Below, piece after piece: positions 39,697 through 48,161 of a stretch of DNA of 64,000 nucleotides. The DNA comes from Opitutia bacterium (GTDB lineage Bacteria > Verrucomicrobiota > Verrucomicrobiia > Opitutales > T3Sed10-336), in NCBI GenBank assembly GCA_003566885.1, contig PXBO01000010.1, positions 1 to 64,000 on the forward strand. Direction: 5' to 3'. The notes under the pieces were generated by a model. The model did not search any database and was not told where the DNA came from. It was given only the letters and a program-made list of their open reading frames with translations. Position numbers and translations under genes: made by a program. How positions within the stretch are numbered: position 1 is the first letter of the stretch; each line of letters opens with the position of its first letter.

Positions 39697-39944
39697 AAAA
39701 AATTCGCTACCTTGCTGAGATTTTTGTTTCGCAACCGACCTTTGCCCTACAGCAGGAAAAAACCCGCACCGGCGGTCAAGTCAACCTGCGAAATGATGAA
39801 TTTTTCGCTATTTTCTCATGATTTGGCTGGCGCGACAAATTCCAGCCCTGCAGGCTGGTCGAATCACGCCGTCACCGGCGCCGCCGCGGGGCCAATTCTT
39901 ACCTGGTGGTTGCACTACGTTTACCGCCGCAGAAATCGGCATTT

Positions 39945-41012
39945 ATGGGATTCTGGTACGACAAGACGATCAAACCGTATCTTTTTCGCAAGGATCCGGA
40001 AGCCGCGCACCATCTGGCGGTGCGAGGCATGCACCTGGCGAGCTCAGTGCAACCGCTCTGCCGTTTATTGGCGCGTCTGAACCGCCCGGGAGGGCGGTGC
40101 CGGCCGATCGAACTATTCGGACTTCATTTTCCCAACGCGGTTGGCCTGGCCGCGGGATTCGATAAGGACGGGGTCTGTTGGCCGGCGGCCGCCGCGCTCG
40201 GATTCGGACATGTGGAGATCGGCACGGTGACCGCGCAACGCCAACCGGGCAATCCGCGCCCGCGTGTTTTCCGTTATCCGCAGGAAGAGGCCGTCATCAA
40301 CCGTATGGGTTTTAATAACGATGGCGCCGAGATCGTCGCTCAACGCCTGGCCCGGCAACCCCGTCGGCGCCGCACCGTTCCACTGGGGATCAACATCGGC
40401 AAATCACGCGCGGTTGGAATCGACGACGCAGCCGAAGATTACCTGGCCTCCTTTCGTGCGCTTGCCGATCACGCGGACTACATCACGATCAACGTCAGCA
40501 GCCCCAACACTCCGGATTTGCGCCTGTTGCAGGAAAGCTCGCATCTGGCAGGGTTGCTCGGGACGCTTTGCGAGGCCAACCTGCACCGCACTCAAGACCA
40601 AGGTAAGACGCGGGTGCCTCTGCTGATCAAAATAGCACCCGACCTGAGTTACCGTCAGATCGACGCGCTGCTGGAGACGGCGGCCGACCTGGGCCTGGAC
40701 GGCGTCATCGCGACCAATACCACACTGGACCGGCCCGGACCCTGCGCGACTATGCGTGAATCCGGTGGCCTGAGCGGCCGGCCTTTGCGCACCCGGGCGA
40801 CCGACATCGTGCGCTACATTCACCGGCACACCGAAGGGAAACTTCCCATTATCGGAGTCGGTGGAATTCACGACCTGGAAGCCGCCGGAGAAAAGATGGA
40901 TGCGGGCGCCTCCCTGGTTCAAATCTACACGGGCATGATCTATCAAGGGCCGTTCTTCGCGCGGGACGTGGCCCGCGCCCTTGCGCACCACCAGCGAGCG
41001 GACTGGATCTGA
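39945..41012 (+). CDS. pyrD: dihydroorotate dehydrogenase (quinone), class 2
   Basis: 355 residues from MGFWYDKTIKPYLFRKDPEA. The N-terminal helical membrane-association segment (PEAAHHLAVRGMHLASSVQP) marks class 2, which passes electrons to quinone. FMN-barrel motifs: NAVGLAAGFDKDG, INRMGFNNDG, NVSSPNTPDLR (catalytic Ser, not Cys), VIATNTTLDR and LPIIGVGGI. Fourth step of pyrimidine synthesis, at the inner membrane. The preceding 248-nt gap has no gene. Confidence 0.96.
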   Translation: MGFWYDKTIKPYLFRKDPEAAHHLAVRGMHLASSVQPLCRLLARLNRPGGRCRPIELFGLHFPNAVGLAAGFDKDGVCWPAAAALGFGHVEIGTVTAQRQPGNPRPRVFRYPQEEAVINRMGFNNDGAEIVAQRLARQPRRRRTVPLGINIGKSRAVGIDDAAEDYLASFRALADHADYITINVSSPNTPDLRLLQESSHLAGLLGTLCEANLHRTQDQGKTRVPLLIKIAPDLSYRQIDALLETAADLGLDGVIATNTTLDRPGPCATMRESGGLSGRPLRTRATDIVRYIHRHTEGKLPIIGVGGIHDLEAAGEKMDAGASLVQIYTGMIYQGPFFARDVARALAHHQRADWI

Positions 41013-41141
41013 GACCGTGGTCGGGCCGCATCCACAACCGCATAGGATTGAATGGACATGTCGCGACGCACACCGTGCCACGGCAGGTATTTTCTCCTCG
41101 CGGAATTCCGAGGCGCCCGTTAATTTCCCCATTTTTGTATC

Positions 41142-42041
41142 ATGGTGAACGAGCGGCAAATCGACGTGGACGAACTCATCGCCAAGGCCCGGGTCTTGCT
41201 CGAAGCCCTGCCTTATATACAGCGCTTCAAGGGATCCACTTTTGTGGTGAAGTACGGAGGCAGCTTCATGGACGATCCTGATCCGGAGGTTCGTTCGCGG
41301 CTGGCGGTGGACATCGTTTTTCTGGCCGCGGTCGGAATCAATGTGGTCGTCGTACACGGAGGCGGCAAAGCCATCTCGCAAGCCATGGAGGTCGCGGGAC
41401 TGACGCCGGTTTTCAACAACGGCCTTCGGGTAACCAACCGCGAAGCGATCGCAGTGGTCCGCAAAACCCTGAACGACGTGGTCAACACCGACATCTGCTC
41501 CATGATCCAGGCAAAGAAAGGCTCGGCCGCCGGCATGCCGGGGCAGTCCATCATGCTCTGCCGAAAACTGCAGGAAGACGACGAAGGCCGCTCCATCGAC
41601 CTGGGATTCGTGGGCGAAGTGACCGAGGTAAAGATCAAGCTGATCAAGAAAGGCCTGGCGGAAAACCGTATCCCCGTCATTTCTCCCCTGGCCAGCGACG
41701 ACACCGGGCAGATTTACAATGTGAATGCCGATCTCGCGGCCGCCCGGGTGGCCGGAGCTCTCCGGGCCCGCCGCCTGGTGTTTATGAGCGATGTGCCCGG
41801 ACTGCTGGCCGACCCTTCCAACGCGGACAGCCTGATATCCACTTTGCACGTGGACCGGGTGGAATCCCTGAAACGTACCGGCGTCATCCACAAAGGAATG
41901 CGCCCCAAGGTCAATGCCGCGGTTCGCGCCTTGAGCGAGGGCGTTCAACGGGTCCACTTCATCGACGGCCGCATGCCCCACAGCCTGTTGCTGGAGATTT
42001 TCACCGACCGGGGAGTGGGCACCGAAATCGTACACAAGTAA
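41142..42041 (+). CDS. argB: acetylglutamate kinase
   Basis: 299 residues. Phosphorylates N-acetylglutamate, the second step of arginine synthesis. Evidence: ATP-lysine and glycine loop [43 protein letters not shown] (substrate arginine), [20 protein letters not shown] and [13 protein letters not shown]. The N-terminal helix ([20 protein letters not shown]) is the type seen in arginine-inhibited hexameric enzymes, so feedback inhibition by arginine is likely. argD follows after 6 nt. Confidence 0.97.
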   Translation: MVNERQIDVDELIAKARVLLEALPYIQRFKGSTFVVKYGGSFMDDPDPEVRSRLAVDIVFLAAVGINVVVVHGGGKAISQAMEVAGLTPVFNNGLRVTNREAIAVVRKTLNDVVNTDICSMIQAKKGSAAGMPGQSIMLCRKLQEDDEGRSIDLGFVGEVTEVKIKLIKKGLAENRIPVISPLASDDTGQIYNVNADLAAARVAGALRARRLVFMSDVPGLLADPSNADSLISTLHVDRVESLKRTGVIHKGMRPKVNAAVRALSEGVQRVHFIDGRMPHSLLLEIFTDRGVGTEIVHK

Positions 42042-42047
42042 ACGCCA

Positions 42048-43259
42048 ATGGAATCGTTTCACCACGAGGATACCCAGGAACTCTACGACAAGTATGTCCT
42101 GAAAAACTACGCCCCGGCACCCTTGACGCTGGTGCGCGGCGAAGGGGTTTACGTATGGGACAGCGACGGGCGCCGTTACCTTGATTTCGGAGCCGGCATC
42201 GCGGTCAGCGCTCTGGGGCACGGCCATCCGGCCTGGGTGGCTGCGATCAAAGAGCAGCTTTTTCGTCTGACCCACGTAAGCAACCTCTACCGGAATCGCA
42301 ATCAGGGACGTCTGGCGAAAAATCTGGTCTCCCGGTGCGGGCCCGGACGGGTGTTCTTCTGTAACAGCGGCGCGGAAGCGAACGAGGCCCTGCTCAAGCT
42401 TGCGCGCCTCCACGGCGTTCACAAAGCCGGCCGGGAAGGCGTCTGCTACAAGGTCGTGACGGCCCTGAACGGCTTTCACGGACGCACCTTCGGCGGCATG
42501 AGCGCCACCGGACAAGAGAAAATCCGCCAAAATTTCGCCCCGCTGCTGCCGGGGTTCTCTTTCGGCAAGCTGAACGATCTCGCCGATTTCGAACGGTTGA
42601 TCGACCCGGAAACCGCGGCCGTGTTCCTGGAAACGATCCAGGGGGAGGGCGGAATTCATCCCTGCACCGTCGAATTTCTCCAAGGAATCAGGGACCTTTG
42701 CGACCAACGCGGGGTACTCCTGATCCTCGACGAAGTGCAGTGCGGCATCGGGCGCACCGGACGGTTTTTCGCCTATGAAAAGGCCGGCATTCGCCCCGAC
42801 GCCATCGGCATGGCCAAGGGACTGGGAAGCGGGTTTCCCCTCGGCGCGATCTGGGTCGACGAAAAATATGCCGACCTGTTCACTCCCGGCTCACATGGAA
42901 CGACCTTCGGCGGTACGCCACTGGGATGTGCCGCCGGACTGGCGACCCTGCACGTGATCGAGAAGGAGCTTCTGATGGAAAACGTGGGCAGCAACGCCCC
43001 GGGCTGGCTTGCCAACCTGCAGACGGTGCGGGACGAGTTTCCGGACCAGGTGCTTTCCGTGCGCGGCGAGGGTTATATGGTGGGCGTGCAACTGGCGATG
43101 AACCCTCTTCCCACGGTGGCGGCCATGCGGGATCGCGGTATGCTGGCGGTACCGGCCTCCGGCGACGTAATTCGTTTTCTGCCGCCGCTCATAGCCACGG
43201 CGGAGCACCTGCGGCAGTCGACGGAGATCTTTCGCGACGCCCTTGCCGCCACCGCCTGA
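42048..43259 (+). CDS. argD: acetylornithine aminotransferase
   Basis: 403 residues. A class III PLP aminotransferase making N-acetylornithine. DSDGRRYLDFGAGIAVSALG, FFCNSGAEANEALLKLARLH, GFHGRTFGGMSATGQ, LLILDEVQCGIGRTGRFF (PLP-ring Asp), and the Schiff-base lysine in AIGMAKGLGSGFPLGA. Directly follows argB in an apparent two-gene operon. Ornithine or succinyl-diaminopimelate activity is also common in this family. Length is normal. Confidence 0.95.
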   Translation: MESFHHEDTQELYDKYVLKNYAPAPLTLVRGEGVYVWDSDGRRYLDFGAGIAVSALGHGHPAWVAAIKEQLFRLTHVSNLYRNRNQGRLAKNLVSRCGPGRVFFCNSGAEANEALLKLARLHGVHKAGREGVCYKVVTALNGFHGRTFGGMSATGQEKIRQNFAPLLPGFSFGKLNDLADFERLIDPETAAVFLETIQGEGGIHPCTVEFLQGIRDLCDQRGVLLILDEVQCGIGRTGRFFAYEKAGIRPDAIGMAKGLGSGFPLGAIWVDEKYADLFTPGSHGTTFGGTPLGCAAGLATLHVIEKELLMENVGSNAPGWLANLQTVRDEFPDQVLSVRGEGYMVGVQLAMNPLPTVAAMRDRGMLAVPASGDVIRFLPPLIATAEHLRQSTEIFRDALAATA

Positions 43260-43272
43260 GCTTTTTTCCGGC

Positions 43273-44061
43273 ATGAGCGAATCGCCCCGGCAATCTCGAA
43301 AGCCTTTCTTCACCAAAACGATCCTGCCCGTCCGGTACTGGATCGTTTGCCTCCTGGCACTTGGAATTGCGGTCCTTTACTTCGCGGGCATCGAATGGGA
43401 CCTCCACTCCTTCCTGGAATGGATACGGGACCAGGGGCCCCTGCCGTTCTTCCTGGCCCTGGCGCTGTTGCCCGCTTTCGGATTTCCCATCACTCCTTTT
43501 TTCCTGGTGGCCGGAGCCGCCTTCGGCGTCTGGACGGGTATCATCGGTTCGATAATTAGCCAGGCGATCAACCTCATCCTTTGCTATTGGCTGGCCACCC
43601 GCTACCTGCGCGGTTTCCTCGAACGTCTGATTGCCCGAACGCCTTACCGTATTCCCCAGATTCGCCGGGAAAACCGGTTAAAGGTGACCCTGCTGATAAA
43701 AATCACCCCCGGACCGCCGAACTTTCTCAAGAGTTATATTCTCGGTCTGGCGGGCATTCCCTTCGGCATGTTTTTCCTGGTATCCCTGCCCACCTCGGTC
43801 GGCTACGGCATCGGAATCATCGTGCTGGGTGATTCTCTCCTCGACGGAAACATTGGCCAGTCCGTGGTCGGGATCTGCATTCTGGTATCGCTGCTGATCG
43901 GCGTCAGGCTCCTGCGCGACTACCTGCTGCGCCGCAAACTCCGCAGTGAATCCGCGGAAAAAAAGGGCGACGAAAAACCTGACCAGACGGCGTCTTTAAA
44001 CCCGGAAGCCTCGGCTGAATTCACCACGAAGAGCACAAAGGACACGAAGGGAGGGACTTGA
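43273..44061 (+). CDS. TVP38/TMEM64 (VTT-domain) membrane protein
   Basis: 262 residues from MSESPRQSRKPFFTK. Transmembrane helices at about 23-42, 55-78 (FFLALALLPAFGFPITPFFL), 80-105, 150-175 and 195-215. The conserved VTT features are the FPITPFFLVAGAAFG loop and the KITPGPPNFLKSYILGL re-entrant region. Family proteins are linked to lipid scrambling or undecaprenyl-phosphate flipping; the role here is unknown. The last residues (EFTTKSTKDTKGGT) are not domain sequence but translated CACGAAGG repeat. Follows argD after 13 nt. Confidence 0.87.
   Translation: MSESPRQSRKPFFTKTILPVRYWIVCLLALGIAVLYFAGIEWDLHSFLEWIRDQGPLPFFLALALLPAFGFPITPFFLVAGAAFGVWTGIIGSIISQAINLILCYWLATRYLRGFLERLIARTPYRIPQIRRENRLKVTLLIKITPGPPNFLKSYILGLAGIPFGMFFLVSLPTSVGYGIGIIVLGDSLLDGNIGQSVVGICILVSLLIGVRLLRDYLLRRKLRSESAEKKGDEKPDQTASLNPEASAEFTTKSTKDTKGGT
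44024..44055 (+). repeat. CACGAAGG array covering the 3' end of the VTT gene
   Basis: TTCACCACGAAGAGCACAAA followed by GGACACGAAGGG. The array supplies the last 12 or so codons and runs to the stop codon, unlike other copies, which are wholly non-coding. Confidence 0.72.
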
Positions 44062-44294
44062 GGAAATTATAGCGTCTTCACCAAACGCCCAACGTCCTAA
44101 TCTTAATCTTAAACCTTAACGTCGTTCTGTCCGAACGCCATGTGTTCCCGACTGGGATGCTCGGGGATTAAGATTAAGACAGAGAAGAAGTTGGGGGATT
44201 CGAATCGACTTCGCATGAAAGGCAACCCGCTGAAACCAGCGGGAGGCCTATTTTTTACTTCTTACTTCATACTTCTAACTTTTCTCGGTTTCGG
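44062..44294. other. repeat-rich gap between VTT and rhomboid genes
   Basis: No gene. Contains TAATCTTAATCTTA (about 44099-44112) and its inverted partner ATTAAGATTAAGA (about 44167-44179). A hairpin CCCGCTG-AAAC-CAGCGGG (44229-44246) has TTTTTT a few bases on, possibly a terminator for the arg-VTT transcript. A 7-nt unit run TACTTCT/TACTTCA/TACTTCT follows (about 44257-44277). Confidence 0.5.
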
Positions 44295-44927
44295 TCAAAA
44301 CCGCCCGCGACCGTGTTTGGATTCCCAGTAGAGCAGGAGGCCAAAACCGAACACCATCCCGCCCAGGTGGGCGAAGTGGGCGATTCCGCCCAGGGCGCCG
44401 GTCATGCCGGCCAGCAGGGACAAAGCGCCAATGATGATGACCAGGTATTTCGCCTTCATGGGAACCGGCGGAATCAGGAGCATGATCATCTGATTCGGGA
44501 AAATCCGTCCGAAGGCAACTAAGACTCCAAGCACGCCTCCCGACGCCCCAAGCACCGGAGCACCTCCGCCCGGAGCCAGAACGCCCACCGCCAGATGAAA
44601 TAAGCCGGCACCCAGCACACAGAAGAAATAAAAAAAGGCAAACCGCCCGCTGCCCCAGAGGTTCTCGATCTGCACCCCGAACATCCAAAGGACGAACATA
44701 TTCACCAGAATGTGCATGAAACTGCCGTGCAGAAAGCCATACGATATGAGTTGCCAGGGATAAAAGCCAGGCCCTCTCGCATCCTCTCCCAACGGCCAAA
44801 GAATCAGCCGGTTGATGACCTCCGCCGGAGCCATATCCTGCAGCAGGAACATCACGGCACACGCCCCGATAAGGGAAGTGGTGACCGGCGGAAATGCTTG
44901 TTGATTCATCGACATCCCTTGACTCAT
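44295..44927 (-). CDS. rhomboid family intramembrane serine protease
   Basis: 210 residues, about six transmembrane helices. Signatures: YPWQLISYGFLHGSFMHILV with the N-terminal HGSFMHILVNM helix, catalytic serine in PVLGASGGVLGVLVAFG (GxSG), and catalytic histidine in GIAHFAHLGGMVFG. Cleaves transmembrane segments of substrates within the inner membrane. MSQGMSMNQQAFPP gives several start options; the first is used here. It lies just downstream of an M50 protease gene on the same strand (72-nt gap), making a pair of intramembrane proteases. Confidence 0.92.
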   Translation of the reverse strand: MSQGMSMNQQAFPPVTTSLIGACAVMFLLQDMAPAEVINRLILWPLGEDARGPGFYPWQLISYGFLHGSFMHILVNMFVLWMFGVQIENLWGSGRFAFFYFFCVLGAGLFHLAVGVLAPGGGAPVLGASGGVLGVLVAFGRIFPNQMIMLLIPPVPMKAKYLVIIIGALSLLAGMTGALGGIAHFAHLGGMVFGFGLLLYWESKHGRGRF

Positions 44928-44999
44928 CGCCGCAACCCTACCGCAATTTGCGACAAAACCAAGCCGGAAACGGACCGTGGAGCCCCGCCCCGTGACGCT

Positions 45000-45635
45000 C
45001 TAAAGAAAAACCCGCAGAATCAGGTAAAATGGCAGGGCGATCAGGCTCAGGAGGGTGCCGAACAGCGCCCGGAAACCAGGAATGTTAATCAGAATGATGA
45101 TAATGACGAAACCCCAGGCCGTAAGTTGATGGTAAAGCTCGTCGCGCATCCGTATGGCATGACGCAGAAAATGGGACCCGTCGAGCGGGGGTATCGGAAT
45201 CATGTTGAACAGGAACAGCACACAATTGAGTTGGATGGTGCGCACCACGATATCAACCGCAGCCGGCACAAAGAGCAGCAGAATTCCTCCCCCCAACGCA
45301 GCAGCCAGCGCGATGGCGAGGTTGGAAAGGGGGCCGGCGATGGTGATGATGAGGTCGTCGCGCACCGGGTGACGATGATTCCGCGGATCCACTTGCACCG
45401 GCTTGCCCCAGCCGATGATGAAGAACGGCAGCACCCCGAAAATCACCACCAGCGGCAGCACCACCGTTCCGATGGGATCGATGTGGGCGATAGGATTCAA
45501 AGTCACGCGACCCTGCGAACGCGGCAGGGTGTCGCCCAACTTATCCGCCGCATAGGCGTGCGCCCATTCGTGAATGGAAATGCTGCCGACCAGGATCAGA
45601 AAAATGATCAGGCCTTCGTGGATCGAGACGTTCAT
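45000..45635 (-). CDS. site-2 protease family (M50) intramembrane zinc metalloprotease
   Basis: 211 residues with five or six hydrophobic segments. The zinc motif HEWAH lies in SISIHEWAHAYAADKLGD, then GRVTLNPIAHIDPIGTVVLP and the third ligand in FNMIPIPPLDGSH. No PDZ domain, so it is a minimal rhomboid-neighbour type rather than RseP. Expected to cut membrane-spanning regulators or signal remnants. The gene precedes the rhomboid gene in the same orientation and may share its transcript. Confidence 0.93.
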   Translation of the reverse strand: MNVSIHEGLIIFLILVGSISIHEWAHAYAADKLGDTLPRSQGRVTLNPIAHIDPIGTVVLPLVVIFGVLPFFIIGWGKPVQVDPRNHRHPVRDDLIITIAGPLSNLAIALAAALGGGILLLFVPAAVDIVVRTIQLNCVLFLFNMIPIPPLDGSHFLRHAIRMRDELYHQLTAWGFVIIIILINIPGFRALFGTLLSLIALPFYLILRVFL

Positions 45636-45644
45636 AATCTCTTA

Positions 45645-45671
45645 TTAACCACGGAGAACACGAGGAACACA
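45645..45671 (-). repeat. CACGAGG array next to terminator
   Basis: TTAACCACGGAGAACACGAG followed by GAACACA, another 8-9 nt unit array, abutting the terminator at 45672. Confidence 0.5.
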
Positions 45672-45702
45672 AAAAACGGCGGGAATAGTTCCCGCCGTTT
45701 TT
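45672..45702 (-). terminator. bidirectional-type intrinsic terminator after PEP-CTERM gene
   Basis: AAAAACGGCGGGAA-TAG-TTCCCGCCGTTTTT, 14-bp perfect arms with A/T tails on both strands, 23 nt beyond the PEP-CTERM stop. Confidence 0.88.
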
Positions 45703-45724
45703 GCGATCAAAGGAATCGTTCGGT

Positions 45725-46636
45725 TCAGCTCTTCCGCCGGCGACGGATCCAGACCGTTCCGGCGAGAACCAGCGCTCCGAAGAGCATCGCGTAAGTCGAA
45801 GGCTCGGGAACCGCGATAAAATCACCCGGGTCGAGTGCGCCTTCAGTGAAACGGACGTTGTCGACATTTCCGGTCATCCAATCGGCAAGACCTCCATCCC
45901 ACCAGCCGCGTCCGACCGTCCAGACCGCTCCGGTAGTGGCCAAGGCATTGTCAGGACTGTCCGCGACGTCAAAATCCTGCGACCCAACGAGCTGATAATC
46001 AAAATTGTTATCGGTCACGTAAAAACTGACCGTGGTACCATCGCTGGTGGCGGCAAGCCCGGTCCAGCGGTTGTCCTGAGGGACAATCCCTCCATCTGCC
46101 GAATCAATGATAATCCGCTCGCCGGTGACGGTGGCGAAGTCGAGCCGATAGGTGGAACCGGTGCCAAACGTCTGCAGGTAGAAATTCGCTTTGGGCTCAC
46201 CTTCGAAAGAAGACTCATCGCGTCCCACCAATGTCTGGTTCGGCGAGGCGACATTGTCGAGCCGAACCGCAAGCTCGATGGTCCATGAGGTCGGACTCCA
46301 GTTGTTCAAGGCGTTGTTGTTCTCATGCCCGGTGAAGGCGTCCTGGCCAACGGCACGCATGCTCAAGCCGGTGCCGAAGACGCCACCACCCGCTTGGGAG
46401 AACGAAGGCCCGGCATCCTCGTTCCATCCGGACAGCCAGAAATCATTACCGGACTGGTCCGGAACATCCGGGGTGGCACCACCGTCTTCTCCCGGAGAAA
46501 ACGGCTCGCCGGGCGTGCCCTGGTTAAAGTTCCAATGCGCAAACGTTTGCGCTCCGGCCGAGGCAGCCGCCAACAATGTAGCCATTCCCAAAACGGAAAC
46601 GCCAAAATATCGAGCGATAGTTCCTGTTGTTTTCAT
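45725..46636 (-). CDS. PEP-CTERM sorting-domain protein with LamG-like domain
   Basis: 303 residues from MKTTGTIARYFGVSVLGMAT, a signal peptide ending at SAGA. The body is a concanavalin/LamG-like beta sandwich (FAHWNFNQGTPGEPFSPGED, WTIELAVRLDNVASPNQTLV, WTGLAATSDGTTVSFYVTD, GNVDNVRFTEGALDPGDF). It ends in VPEPSTYAMLFGALVLAG, a helix and RRRRKS, the PEP-CTERM signal processed by exosortase, so the mature protein is probably surface or matrix material. No exosortase gene is in the window. Ligand unknown. Confidence 0.92.
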   Translation of the reverse strand: MKTTGTIARYFGVSVLGMATLLAAASAGAQTFAHWNFNQGTPGEPFSPGEDGGATPDVPDQSGNDFWLSGWNEDAGPSFSQAGGGVFGTGLSMRAVGQDAFTGHENNNALNNWSPTSWTIELAVRLDNVASPNQTLVGRDESSFEGEPKANFYLQTFGTGSTYRLDFATVTGERIIIDSADGGIVPQDNRWTGLAATSDGTTVSFYVTDNNFDYQLVGSQDFDVADSPDNALATTGAVWTVGRGWWDGGLADWMTGNVDNVRFTEGALDPGDFIAVPEPSTYAMLFGALVLAGTVWIRRRRKS

Positions 46637-46742
46637 AAAGACCAAAAGAGGTTGAAAGCGGTGTCCGTCGGCGAAAAAAAAACGGACGGGCAACAATAAG
46701 CAGGAGTGTGAGGGCGTTGAATAAAAATGGCAAGAACAAAAC

Positions 46743-48095
46743 CTATCGATTAGGCGAGGTTTTCTGTGTCATTCCGCTCCGAAGCTCCTCCAGCACGTCG
46801 AAAAAATGGGGGAACGTTTTGGCGCAGCAGCCAGGGTCCTTGATGTTTAGCCAGGGTCTGCCGTCGCCGCGCAGGTCATAGCTGCCCAAAATGGCGAAAC
46901 TCATGGCGACGCGGTGGTCGTTGTAGGTGGTGATTTCCATATCCGGGACCAGAGGGGCCGGATGGATTTCCAGGGAATCTTCGGTTTCCCGGACGCCCTG
47001 CCCGAGTTTGCGCAGTTCGAAGGACATGGCGTGCACCCGATCGGTCTCCTGCTTGCGGGTGTGCGCGATACCGCTGATGCGGGTCGGGCCCTCGAGCAGG
47101 GGGGCGATGGCGGCGAGGGTGAGGAAGGTATCGGAAATCGCGGTGAAATCGCGTGCCACCCCGTTTGGTTTGCGGGCTCCCGCGGGCCGCCGAGCCCAGA
47201 GGCCCTCCGGTTTGGCCACGATCTCCGTGCCGGTCGCCGCCAGCACCTCGGCAAAATCGACATCTCCCTGAAGTCCGGAATAACGCATATCCCGGACCAG
47301 GATTTCCCCTCCGACCGCGGAGGGAAGGGCCAGGAAATAACTCGCGGCGGTGGCGTCTCCTTCCACCGGGTACACCCCGGACAGGGGAGGGCGGTAGGGA
47401 TTGCCCGCCGCGACTGAGAAGGTGTCGCCCGTCTTGGTCTGATAAAAGGGCTGACCGAATTGGTGCATCATGGCCTCGGTCATATTGACGAAAGGCCGGG
47501 AAACCGTCCCCGACTCGAGCTGAATTCGAAGGTCCGACCGCGCCAAAGGGGCCACCATCAGCAGGGCGGACAACATCTGACTGCTGGCCTGGGCGTCGAT
47601 GGTGATCTCGCCGCCGCGAAGACCGGTGGTTTCGATCTCGAGGGGAAAGGAGTCCCGTTCCGATGCGTTGATCCGCACCCCGAGTCGCCGGAGCGCCGCC
47701 ACCAAACCGGCCATGGGCCGGTGCCGCATCTGCGGCACTCCGTCCAGACGATAGCGTCCACGGGAAGCCACTGAACAAAAGGCGGTTAGGAAACGGGCCG
47801 CGGTACCCGCATTTCCGACCTGGAGGTCGGCCTTTTTCACCGGGATAACACCGCCCTGTCCATCGACCTCAATGGTGGCGGCCGCCTGATCGTCTCGCAC
47901 CGCGAACCCGAGATCCTTGAGCGCCTGAATCATAATCAGGGTGTCCTCGCTGAATAATGCGTTTTCCAGGCGGGTCGTTCCCTCCGCCATGGCAGCCAGT
48001 ACCAGGGCGCGGTTCGTGATGCTCTTGGACCCGGGCAGCGTCACCGCGCCGGAGACCGGCTGCGAGATGGGAACGATGGGCAAACTCCTGAGCAT
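46743..48095 (-). CDS. aroA: 3-phosphoshikimate 1-carboxyvinyltransferase (EPSP synthase)
   Basis: 450 residues from MLRSLPIVPISQPVSGAVTL; MPTNLVPFQST at 48128 is the alternative start. Joins PEP to shikimate-3-phosphate in chorismate synthesis. Motifs: LPGSKSITNRALVLAAMAEG, VGNAGTAARFLTAFC, QMRHRPMAGL, VEGDATAASYFLALPS, AISDTFLTLAAIAP, RKQETDRVHAM and YNDHRVAMSFAILG. All substrate-binding residues seem present. It lies just downstream of tyrA on the same strand, forming an aromatic amino acid operon. Confidence 0.95.
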   Translation of the reverse strand: MLRSLPIVPISQPVSGAVTLPGSKSITNRALVLAAMAEGTTRLENALFSEDTLIMIQALKDLGFAVRDDQAAATIEVDGQGGVIPVKKADLQVGNAGTAARFLTAFCSVASRGRYRLDGVPQMRHRPMAGLVAALRRLGVRINASERDSFPLEIETTGLRGGEITIDAQASSQMLSALLMVAPLARSDLRIQLESGTVSRPFVNMTEAMMHQFGQPFYQTKTGDTFSVAAGNPYRPPLSGVYPVEGDATAASYFLALPSAVGGEILVRDMRYSGLQGDVDFAEVLAATGTEIVAKPEGLWARRPAGARKPNGVARDFTAISDTFLTLAAIAPLLEGPTRISGIAHTRKQETDRVHAMSFELRKLGQGVRETEDSLEIHPAPLVPDMEITTYNDHRVAMSFAILGSYDLRGDGRPWLNIKDPGCCAKTFPHFFDVLEELRSGMTQKTSPNR

Positions 48096-48161
48096 GGTGG
48101 ATTGAAATGGAACGAGGTTGGTCGGCATGTGATGAAGCAGTCGATGAACCGGATCTCTAAG

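Noticed and set aside
40404-42707. 767-codon antisense ORF across pyrD, argB and argD
   Set aside because: It runs opposite three well-recognised enzymes and has no family-like motif. Long antisense frames are expected in GC-rich genes with G/C at third positions.
44140-44331. 63-codon ORF and a TTCGAATC string suggesting a tRNA
   Set aside because: No acceptor, D-arm or anticodon fold could be drawn around TTCGAATC, and the ORF consists of gap repeats.
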